A program made the position numbers and the translations under genes. From Thiomonas sp. (GTDB lineage Bacteria > Pseudomonadota > Gammaproteobacteria > Burkholderiales > Burkholderiaceae): a DNA stretch of 5,124 bases. The stretch spans positions 1 to 5,124 of the forward strand of contig DAIAZB010000490.1 in the NCBI GenBank assembly GCA_027443745.1, read 5' to 3'. Below, piece by piece: positions 1-5,124 of this stretch (position 1 is its first letter; each line of letters begins with the position of its first letter). Below the pieces are notes generated by a model. That model made no database searches and had not been told where the DNA came from. It saw nothing but the letters and a program-made list of their open reading frames with translations.

Positions 1-1336
1 CCTTGCGCTCGTGATCGAGGCGCATTTCGGCAGCCAGCGCATGCGCCTGCAGTCGCTCGCCGTGCGCGAGCACGGAGGCAATGCGGCCCAGGCGCTGCGC
101 GCCGGCATGGCTGACCTCGATGATGCTGGTGCGCTTGATGAAGTCGTACACCCCGAGCGGCGAGGAGAAACGGGCCGTGCCTGAGGTCGGCAGCACATGG
201 TTGGGACCGGCGCAGTAGTCGCCGAGCGACTCGGAGGTGTAGGCGCCGAGGAATATGGCGCCGGCATGGCGCAACCGTGCAGCAATGGCATGCGGTGCTG
301 CGGCCGACACTTCCAGGTGCTCGGGAGCGATGCGGTCGGCCAGTTCGCAAGCCTCGTCGAGGTTGCGCACCTGAATGAGAGCACCACGGCCCGATAGCGA
401 TGCGGCGATGATGTCGCGGCGGCTCATCTGCGGCAGCAGACGGCGGATTTCGCCGGCGACCGCGTCGAGATAGGCCGCGTCCGGGCATAGCAGAATGCTT
501 TGCGCCAATTCGTCATGCTCAGCCTGGGAACACAAATCCATCGCCACCCATTCCGGCGGGGTGGTGCCATCGGCGATGACCAGGATTTCCGAAGGCCCGG
601 CAATCATGTCGATGCCGCAGACGCCGAACACGCGGCGCTTGGCCGCAGCCACATAGGCATTGCCGGGACCGGTGATCTTGTCCACTTTGGGTACGGTGGC
701 CGTGCCGTAAGCCAGGGCGCCAACCGCCTGCGCGCCGCCGATGGCGAACGCCCGGCCGACCCCGGCCACGGCCGCTGCTGCCAGCACCAGCGGATTGCGC
801 TCGCCGCCCGGTGTGGGCACGACCATGATGATTTCCGGCACGCCGGCAACATGGGCGGGAATGGCGTTCATCAGGACCGATGATGGATAAGCCGCCTTGC
901 CGCCCGGCACGTAGATACCCACTCGTTCCAGCGGCGTGACCTTCTGGCCCAGCAGCGTACCGTCGGCATCGACATACTCCCAGCTTTGGCCAACCTGCAG
1001 CATTTGGCGCTGGTGGTAGTCGCGCACACGCTCAGCGGCTTGTTCCAGGGCGCTGCGCTGCTCAGCGGGAATGTGCATCAGCGCGGCGCGCAGTTCAGCC
1101 TGCGAGATTTCGAGCGCGGCCATGCTCGGCGCGTCGAACTGATCGAGACGGCGCGTGCAATCGAGCACAGCGGCATCGCCGCGCTGGCGCACGTCGGCCA
1201 GGATGTCGGCGGCACGGGCGTCGATCTCGGCATTCTCTTCAGCCATGCGGGCGAAGAGCTGGGCGTACTGCGTCTCGAAGTCAGGGCTCGCGGTGTCGAG
1301 ACGCCGCAACAGCAAGTCGGAAGCGGATGCGTTCAT
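1..1336 (-). CDS. hisD: Histidinol dehydrogenase HisD (C-terminus just cut by the window edge)
   Basis: HisD catalyses the last two steps of histidine synthesis in the cytoplasm: the NAD-dependent, zinc-dependent four-electron oxidation of L-histidinol to L-histidine. I translated the minus strand from 1336 to 1 and found 445 uninterrupted codons. The family signature [13 protein letters not shown] lies at residues 241-253. The zinc ligands of the E. coli enzyme (Gln259, His262, Asp360, His419) map to Q271 and H274 in SQAEHDE, D373 in SLGDY and H432 in RLQAHA. The catalytic Glu-His pair is E339-H340 in IAPEHLE. The register is offset by 12-13 residues from E. coli HisD (about 434 aa), so only a few C-terminal codons should lie outside the window. 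The start ATG (1336-1334) overlaps the hisG stop in an ATGA, which supports this start and suggests translational coupling. No frameshift or missing key residue is seen. The identification is very secure. Confidence 0.98.
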   Translation of the reverse strand, partial: MNASASDLLLRRLDTASPDFETQYAQLFARMAEENAEIDARAADILADVRQRGDAAVLDCTRRLDQFDAPSMAALEISQAELRAALMHIPAEQRSALEQAAERVRDYHQRQMLQVGQSWEYVDADGTLLGQKVTPLERVGIYVPGGKAAYPSSVLMNAIPAHVAGVPEIIMVVPTPGGERNPLVLAAAAVAGVGRAFAIGGAQAVGALAYGTATVPKVDKITGPGNAYVAAAKRRVFGVCGIDMIAGPSEILVIADGTTPPEWVAMDLCSQAEHDELAQSILLCPDAAYLDAVAGEIRRLLPQMSRRDIIAASLSGRGALIQVRNLDEACELADRIAPEHLEVSAAAPHAIAARLRHAGAIFLGAYTSESLGDYCAGPNHVLPTSGTARFSSPLGVYDFIKRTSIIEVSHAGAQRLGRIASVLAHGERLQAHALAAEMRLDHERK

Positions 1337-2001
1337 GCAGGTATGGATGCGTTGGATGCTGCGGCGGCACGCAGGTTGTCGACCAAAGGTTTGAGTGTGG
1401 CGGTCTTGGTCTTGAACGCGGCCTGGTTGACGATGAGTCGAGCGGAGATGTCCATGATGGCTTCGACCTCGATCAGGCCGTTGGCCTTGAGCGTGCCGCC
1501 GCTGGAGACGAGGTCGACGATGGCGTCGGCCAGGCCGATGAGGGGAGCGAGTTCCATCGAGCCATAGAGCTTGACGAGATCGACGTGCACCCCTTTGGCG
1601 GCGAAATGTTCGCGCGCCAGATGCACATACTTGGTGGCCACGCGCAGGCGCGCACCCTGGCGCACGGCGTGGGCGTAATCGAAACCCTGCGGTGTGGCGA
1701 CGCTGAGGCGGCAGCGGGCGATGCCGAGATCCACCGGTCGGTACAGGCCATCGCCACCGAGCGTGGCGTCGGCTTCGAGCAGCACGTCGAGCCCGGCCAC
1801 GCCCAAATCGGCGCCGCCATAGCGCACATAGGTAGGCACATCGCTGGCTCGCACCAGCACCACGCGCAGGTCCGGCCGGTTAGACGGCAGGATGAGCTTG
1901 CGCGTGGCGTCAGGATCTTCCGCCACACTGATGCCGGCCCGTGCCAAGAGCGGCAGGGTGTCGTCGAAGATACGGCCTTTGGACAAAGCGAGTGTGAGCA
2001 T
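1333..2001 (-). CDS. hisG: ATP phosphoribosyltransferase, short form, catalytic subunit HisG
   Basis: HisG performs the first committed step of histidine synthesis, condensing ATP and PRPP into phosphoribosyl-ATP. The 222-residue protein starts [12 protein letters not shown]. Its family signature is complete, running from E150 through G156, A158, D163 and S167-G168 to T170-L171; the DLVSSGGTL segment (163-171) is the PRPP phosphate-binding loop. At 222 aa it is the short form (HisG-S) and lacks the roughly 80-residue C-terminal regulatory domain that long HisG (about 300 aa) uses for histidine feedback. Short forms are known to work in a complex with the HisRS-like subunit HisZ, so a hisZ gene is expected elsewhere; none is in this window. 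It follows murA by 74 bases and overlaps hisD by 4. No clear Shine-Dalgarno precedes the ATG, but the conserved N-terminus supports this start. Confidence 0.98.
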   Translation of the reverse strand: MLTLALSKGRIFDDTLPLLARAGISVAEDPDATRKLILPSNRPDLRVVLVRASDVPTYVRYGGADLGVAGLDVLLEADATLGGDGLYRPVDLGIARCRLSVATPQGFDYAHAVRQGARLRVATKYVHLAREHFAAKGVHVDLVKLYGSMELAPLIGLADAIVDLVSSGGTLKANGLIEVEAIMDISARLIVNQAAFKTKTATLKPLVDNLRAAAASNASIPA

Positions 2002-2075
2002 GGTGGGCGAAAGCTGACCGAATGCGTGGGAACGTGCAGGACGTGTGGCGGGGAGCGGGGCCGTTTGCAGCCGGT
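2002..2075 (-). other. murA-hisG intergenic spacer
   Basis: This 74-base non-coding gap lies between the murA stop and the hisG start. I see no convincing promoter, no stem followed by a T-run on the minus strand, and no purine-rich ribosome binding site before hisG. The only palindromic element is a small interrupted repeat, ACGT-CCTGC-ACGT on the minus strand near 2031-2043, too short to call. The absence of a terminator is compatible with transcription running from murA into the his genes. Confidence 0.5.
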
Positions 2076-3344
2076 TCAGCGCACTCGCACGATGTTGGCA
2101 CCCAGCGCCGCGAGCTTGTGCTCCATGCCGGCATAGCCACGATCGAGGTGGTAGATGCGCTCCACCAGGGTTTCGCCTTCGGCTGCCAGCCCGGCAATCA
2201 CCAGCCCGGCAGACGCGCGCAGATCGGTGGCCATGACGGTGGCCCCCGACAAGCGCTTGACGCCCTGCACCACGCAGGTATTGCCCTCGATGGCAATCGT
2301 CGCGCCCAGGCGCACCAGTTCCTGCACATGCATGAAACGGTTCTCGAAAATGGTTTCCGTCAGATGCGCCGCACCTTGCGCCAGGCAGTTCACGGCCATG
2401 AACTGGGCTTGCATGTCGGTGGCGAAACCGGGGTATTCGGAGGTGCGTGCGGACACCGCGCGGGCGCGGCCGCCGGGCATGGCGTCGGCCTGCACACGAA
2501 TCCAGTCAGCGCCGCTGGTCAGCGTGGCGCCGGCTTCGCGCAATTTATCGAGCAGGCTGTCCAGATGTTCGGGCACACAACCGCGCAACGTGACGTCGCC
2601 GCGCGTGGCCACCGCTGCGCAGAGGAAGGTGCCAGCCTCGATGCGGTCGGGGACGATGGCATGCTCGGCCCCGTGCAGGCGGTCGACGCCCTGGATGCGA
2701 ATGCGCGAGGTTCCGGCGCCGTCGATGCGCGCGCCCATCTTCTGCAGCATCGCTGCCAGATCGGCCACCTCGGGCTCCTGCGCAGCGTTCTCGATGACCG
2801 ATTCACCCTCGGCAAGGCAGGCGGCCATCATCAGGTTCTCGGTGCCGGTGACGGTAATCATGTCGGTGCTGATGCGCGTGCCCTTCAGGCGCCCGCGCGG
2901 CACGCTGGCGACGATGTCGCCATGCTCCACATGCACCTCGGCACCGAGCTGCTGCAAGCCCTTGATGTGCTGATCCACCGGCCGTGCGCCAATGGCGCAG
3001 CCGCCGGGCAAGCTGACGCGGGCATGGCCGAAGCGTGCCACCAGCGGCCCCAGCACCAGCACGCTGGCGCGCATGGTTTTCACCCGCTCGTAGGGCGCGA
3101 CGCAGGCGGTGATGGCGTCGGCCTGCAGGCGGATGCTGGCGCCTTCTTGCGTCACTTGTGCGCCCATGCCGGTGAGCAAATGCCCGAGGGTGCGCACGTC
3201 CATCAGCTCGGGAGCGTTGGTCAACACCACGGGTTGATCGGTGAGCAGGCTGGCCGCCATCAGCGGCAGCGCCGCGTTTTTCGCGCCACTGATCTGCACG
3301 TCGCCATGCAGCGGGCGCTCGCCCTGAATGCGAAGTTTGTCCAT
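2076..3344 (-). CDS. murA: UDP-N-acetylglucosamine 1-carboxyvinyltransferase MurA
   Basis: MurA transfers enolpyruvate from PEP to UDP-GlcNAc in the cytoplasm, the first committed step of peptidoglycan synthesis and the target of fosfomycin. The protein is 422 aa, against 419 in E. coli, and begins [20 protein letters not shown]. Landmark residues are visible: K22-N23 in GAKNAALP (substrate binding); R92; the active-site loop [12 protein letters not shown] with catalytic C116 (E. coli Cys115) and R121; D310 in GFATDMQAQ (E. coli Asp305, the general base); D374 and R376 in ATDLRASAG; and R402 in DRGY (E. coli Arg397). The two-fold repeated EPSP-synthase-type inside-out barrel fold is expected across the full length. 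Cysteine rather than aspartate at 116 predicts an ordinary fosfomycin-sensitive enzyme. The gene sits directly downstream of ibaG, as in E. coli. No clear Shine-Dalgarno precedes the ATG; the start rests on the conserved N-terminus. Confidence 0.99.
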   Translation of the reverse strand: MDKLRIQGERPLHGDVQISGAKNAALPLMAASLLTDQPVVLTNAPELMDVRTLGHLLTGMGAQVTQEGASIRLQADAITACVAPYERVKTMRASVLVLGPLVARFGHARVSLPGGCAIGARPVDQHIKGLQQLGAEVHVEHGDIVASVPRGRLKGTRISTDMITVTGTENLMMAACLAEGESVIENAAQEPEVADLAAMLQKMGARIDGAGTSRIRIQGVDRLHGAEHAIVPDRIEAGTFLCAAVATRGDVTLRGCVPEHLDSLLDKLREAGATLTSGADWIRVQADAMPGGRARAVSARTSEYPGFATDMQAQFMAVNCLAQGAAHLTETIFENRFMHVQELVRLGATIAIEGNTCVVQGVKRLSGATVMATDLRASAGLVIAGLAAEGETLVERIYHLDRGYAGMEHKLAALGANIVRVR

Positions 3345-3386
3345 GGGGAATGATGTGATCCGGCCGTACCGGAGATTGACTTGCGG

Positions 3387-3392
3387 ATTCTA
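3387..3392 (-). promoter_or_regulatory. Possible -10 element of a murA promoter
   Basis: On the minus strand the hexamer TAGAAT matches the sigma-70 -10 consensus TATAAT at five of six positions. It lies about 42 bases before the murA ATG, a sensible distance for a leader. The sequence 17 bases upstream is GC-rich and contains no recognisable TTGACA-like -35 box. This is therefore a weak candidate that would need an activator or a relaxed -35. It may equally be chance, with murA transcribed from upstream genes. Confidence 0.25.
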
Positions 3393-3397
3393 GGCGC

Positions 3398-3415
3398 CGC
3401 CCTGGCGCGCCCTGG
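3398..3415. repeat. Short direct repeat CGCCCTGG, 10-base period, in the ibaG-murA spacer
   Basis: Two exact copies of CGCCCTGG on the plus strand (3398-3405 and 3408-3415) start 10 bases apart, about one helical turn. They lie in the 85-base gap between ibaG and murA, just upstream of the candidate -10 hexamer in the direction of murA transcription. The palindrome GGCGCGCC (3404-3411) spans the junction between the copies. The repeat is certain as sequence. A role as an operator is conjecture, because such repeats also arise by chance in GC-rich DNA. Confidence 0.45.
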
Positions 3416-3429
3416 AGGCGTTCTGCGTT

Positions 3430-3672
3430 CTAGTCAGGCATGGGCTCGCCAGGCGCGACGGTGCGCATGGACAATGCATGGATTTCTGCGCGCATGCGAT
3501 CTCCCAGGGCGGCGTAAACCAAGCGATGTCGCGCCAGGCGCGACTTTCCGGTGAAGGCGGGGCTGACGATGGTGGCGTAGAAATGCTGGCCGTCACCCTG
3601 CACCTCCACATGGATGCAATTCAGACCGGTGGCGATCAACTCGCGCAGATATTCGGGGGTGGGCAGGGCCAT
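3430..3672 (-). CDS. ibaG: BolA family protein, IbaG-like
   Basis: This is a small cytoplasmic protein of 80 residues with a BolA-type alpha/beta fold. BolA-family proteins pair with monothiol glutaredoxins and take part in iron-sulfur cluster handling and stress responses; IbaG was named for its effect on acid sensitivity in E. coli. Visible features are the motif VQGDGQHFYATIVSPAF (24-40), with H30 in the variable loop that can supply a cluster ligand; GKSRLARHRLVY (42-53); and the C-terminal IHALS (64-68) with the family's invariant histidine, H65. The GDG.HF loop and the position immediately upstream of murA both match E. coli ibaG (yrbA) rather than bolA itself, which is why I use this symbol. 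The start MALPTPEYLREL fits the family; no in-frame alternative start or strong ribosome binding site is seen just upstream. It lies 46 bases after the ABC permease and 85 before murA. A glutaredoxin partner is not in the window. Confidence 0.93.
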   Translation of the reverse strand: MALPTPEYLRELIATGLNCIHVEVQGDGQHFYATIVSPAFTGKSRLARHRLVYAALGDRMRAEIHALSMRTVAPGEPMPD

Positions 3673-3718
3673 GATGGTGGATGAAAACGCAAAATCCCGT
3701 CGAGTGCCGAGGCGAAGC
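3673..3718 (-). other. Permease-ibaG intergenic spacer
   Basis: This 46-base gap is less GC-rich close to the ibaG start (GGGATTTTGCGTTTTC on the minus strand). A stem before the T-rich part would have to come from CCTCG...CGACGG, which does not pair well, so no terminator is called. I also see no clear ribosome binding site, and co-transcription of ibaG with the transporter genes is plausible. Confidence 0.45.
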
Positions 3719-4474
3719 TCAGTTGCGCAATTTATAGCCGCGATGCAACCAGGACCAGGCCAGCCCGCCGCAGACGGCGTTGCCGATCAGGGCGGCGATC
3801 AGGCAGATCCAGGGCGAGATGTCGGAGATGCCAAAAAAACCGTAGCGGAATCCGTCAACCAGGTAGAAAAACGGGTTGAAGTGCGATACCGCCGTCCAGA
3901 ACGGCGGCAAGCTTTTCACCGAATAGAACACGCCCGACAAAAACGTGGCCGGCACGATGATGAAATTCTGGAACGCCGCCATCTGATCGAACTTCTCGGC
4001 CCAGATGCCGGCAACGATTCCGAGTGACGCCAGCATCGACGCGCCAAGTATGGCGAACACCAGAATCCACAGAGGATGGTGGTACTCCAATGGCACGAAC
4101 CACAGCGCCACCAGGGTCAGCCCGAGACCGACGCTCAAACCGCGAACCACCGAGGCGCCGATATAGGCGGCGAGCAGTTCCCAGGACTTGAGCGGCGACA
4201 GCAGCACGAAAACCAGATTGCCGGTGATCTTGGACTGGATCAGCGACGAGGAGGTGTTGGCGAACGCGTTTTGCAGCACGCTCATCATCGCCAGGCCGGG
4301 AATGAGAAAAGCGGTATAGGGCACGCTGCCGAACACCTTGATGTGCGCGGTCATGGCGTGCGAGAAGATCAGCAGGTAGAGCAGGCTGCTGAGCACGGGT
4401 GCGGCCACGGTCTGCAGGCTGACTTTCCAGAAGCGCAGCAACTCCTTGCGAAACAGGGTGGACAGGCCGGTCAT
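3719..4474 (-). CDS. ABC-2 type transporter permease (YadH-like)
   Basis: This is the inner-membrane subunit of an ABC-2 family exporter, 251 residues, close to the size of E. coli YadH (about 256). After a short cytoplasmic N-terminus (FRKELLRFWK, 8-17) there are about six hydrophobic segments, at roughly 22-41, 53-72, 101-128, 134-158, 168-186 and 220-242. The region LVFVLLSPLKSWELL (87-101) is the usual cytoplasmic stretch of this family, and residues 165-214 (AFQNF...LSGVFYS...FNPFFYLVDGFRYG) carry the characteristic ABC-2 membrane signature. The ATG overlaps the stop of the ATPase gene in an ATGA, so the two subunits are almost certainly made together and form a 2+2 complex. Substrate is unknown: the YadGH class is related to drug, polysaccharide and lipid exporters, but nothing here decides between them. 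A run of seven T (minus strand, 3833-3839) encodes part of GFFG near the C-terminus. Confidence 0.95.
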   Translation of the reverse strand: MTGLSTLFRKELLRFWKVSLQTVAAPVLSSLLYLLIFSHAMTAHIKVFGSVPYTAFLIPGLAMMSVLQNAFANTSSSLIQSKITGNLVFVLLSPLKSWELLAAYIGASVVRGLSVGLGLTLVALWFVPLEYHHPLWILVFAILGASMLASLGIVAGIWAEKFDQMAAFQNFIIVPATFLSGVFYSVKSLPPFWTAVSHFNPFFYLVDGFRYGFFGISDISPWICLIAALIGNAVCGGLAWSWLHRGYKLRN

Positions 4475-5124
4475 GCGGCTTGCCTGAGGTCTTCAGCCGC
4501 ATGGGCGCTGCCATTCATGACCTGCATGAACGCGTCTTCGAGGTCGGCGCGACGAACTTCCAGTTCGTCCACCACGCAGTCTGCCGCCCGCAGCGAGGCG
4601 AGGATGTGCTCGACCTCGGCCGCATCGCGTACCACGCAGACGATGCGGTGCCCTTCCGGCTTGCAGCGTGCTGCCATCTCCGCCGGCAAAACACCGGTGG
4701 CAACGCGAAACAGCATTTGCGTCGTGGCAAATCGTGACAACAAGGCATGGGTGGAGTCCAGCGCCACGAGACGACCAAGCTTGAGCATGCCGATGCGGCT
4801 GCACAGCGCCTGTGCCTCCTCCAGATAGTGGGTGGTCAGCAATACGGTGTGGCCCTGGCGGTTCAGGCCGGTGATGAACGCCCACAAGCTTTGCCGCAGT
4901 TCCACGTCCACCCCCGCGGTCGGTTCGTCAAGCACGATGACCGGCGGCTTGTGCACCAGCGCCTGTGCCACCATGACACGGCGCTTCATGCCGCCGGACA
5001 GGGTACGGGTGTTTTGTTCGGCCTGGGATGCAAGGCCGAGATGATGCAGCAATTCGTCGATCCAGGCGTCGTTCTTGCCCAGGCCGAAGTAACCGGACTG
5101 CAGACGCAAGGTTTCACGCACGGT
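4471..5124 (-). CDS. ABC transporter ATP-binding protein (YadG-like), N-terminus outside window
   Basis: This is the cytoplasmic ATPase partner of the ABC-2 permease that follows. The visible part is 217 codons ending at the TGA at 4473-4471; the frame is open to the right edge. The ABC signature LSGGMKRRV is near 5001-4975, Walker B VIVLDEPTAGVD near 4941-4906 (catalytic Glu at 4926-4924), and the switch histidine in LLTTHYLEEA at 4830-4828. The Walker A and Q-loop, expected roughly 100 residues further upstream, are beyond the window, so the gene is cut by the boundary rather than truncated. The codon at 5121-5119 is GTG and is internal to the family alignment, not a plausible start. The C-terminal LEDAFMQVM motif is typical of DrrA/YadG-type exporter ATPases. 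Loss of the N-terminus prevents closer subfamily or substrate assignment. Confidence 0.96.
   Translation of the reverse strand, partial: TVRETLRLQSGYFGLGKNDAWIDELLHHLGLASQAEQNTRTLSGGMKRRVMVAQALVHKPPVIVLDEPTAGVDVELRQSLWAFITGLNRQGHTVLLTTHYLEEAQALCSRIGMLKLGRLVALDSTHALLSRFATTQMLFRVATGVLPAEMAARCKPEGHRIVCVVRDAAEVEHILASLRAADCVVDELEVRRADLEDAFMQVMNGSAHAAEDLRQAA

Larger units (their letters stand above)
3345..3429 (-). other. ibaG-murA intergenic spacer
   Basis: This is the longest gap in the window (85 bases). It contains the candidate -10 hexamer, the CGCCCTGG direct repeat, and a small palindrome CCGG-CCGTA-CCGG (3361-3373). No T-run follows any stem on the minus strand, so I do not call a terminator. 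It is the only gap with any promoter-like signal, which would fit murA having its own promoter in addition to read-through. Confidence 0.5.

Noticed and set aside
986..1567. 193-codon plus-strand open frame opposite the hisD-hisG junction
   Set aside because: It lies antisense to verified hisD and hisG coding sequence and has no recognisable domain.
2031..2043. Inverted repeat ACGT-CCTGC-ACGT as an operator or terminator before hisG
   Set aside because: A four-base arm is expected by chance and no T-run follows.
1327..2136. 269-codon plus-strand open frame opposite hisG
   Set aside because: It is a shadow of hisG, which carries an exact family signature; the antisense product has no known motif.
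2022..3353. 443-codon open frame on the plus strand opposite murA
   Set aside because: It is exactly antisense to a complete, motif-bearing murA. Its product is rich in His, Gln, Gly and Ala with no recognisable domain, as expected from the reverse of GC-rich codons.
3404..3411. Palindrome GGCGCGCC as a regulatory hairpin
   Set aside because: It has no loop, arises from the junction of the direct repeat, and such palindromes are common in GC-rich DNA.
3673..3718. Intrinsic terminator between permease and ibaG
   Set aside because: The T-rich bases on the minus strand are not preceded by a stem with consistent pairing.
4076..4828. 250-codon plus-strand open frame opposite the ABC genes
   Set aside because: It spans antisense of two coupled real genes and changes from Gln/His-rich to Ser/Arg-rich composition at the junction, which is typical of a shadow frame.
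5119..5121. GTG as the start of the exporter ATPase
   Set aside because: The frame stays open to the window edge, and the region before the ABC signature lacks Walker A, so the true start must lie further right, outside the window.

Overview
The window is a compact, GC-rich stretch of bacterial chromosome. All six supported genes lie on the minus strand. Read in the direction of transcription, from the right edge to the left, they are: an ABC exporter ATPase (N-terminus cut off by the window edge), its ABC-2 type permease, the BolA-family protein IbaG, UDP-GlcNAc enolpyruvyl transferase MurA, the short form of ATP phosphoribosyltransferase HisG, and histidinol dehydrogenase HisD (lacking only its last few codons at the left edge).

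The order ABC ATPase - ABC-2 permease - bolA/ibaG - murA - hisG - hisD is the familiar layout of betaproteobacterial, especially Burkholderiales-like, chromosomes. There this block usually sits between the mla (phospholipid transport) genes and the rest of the his operon. The short, HisZ-dependent form of HisG, the GC-rich codon use and the ibaG-murA linkage all fit that assignment. Genus or species cannot be named from this window.

Layout: the ATPase and permease overlap by ATGA (4471-4474), as do hisG and hisD (1333-1336), so each pair is probably translationally coupled. The other gaps are short: 46 bases between permease and ibaG, 85 between ibaG and murA, 74 between murA and hisG. No convincing intrinsic terminator is seen in any gap, so a single read-through transcript is plausible. 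A weak promoter candidate (TAGAAT) and a small direct repeat lie in the ibaG-murA gap.

Functionally there are three modules: an envelope-associated ABC-2 exporter of unknown substrate; IbaG plus MurA (iron-sulfur/stress-linked BolA protein next to the first committed step of peptidoglycan synthesis); and the first (HisG) and last (HisD) enzymes of histidine synthesis. All catalytic residues I could check are intact. I see no mobile element, RNA gene, CRISPR array, pseudogene or undescribed system. The long plus-strand open frames are antisense shadows of real genes.
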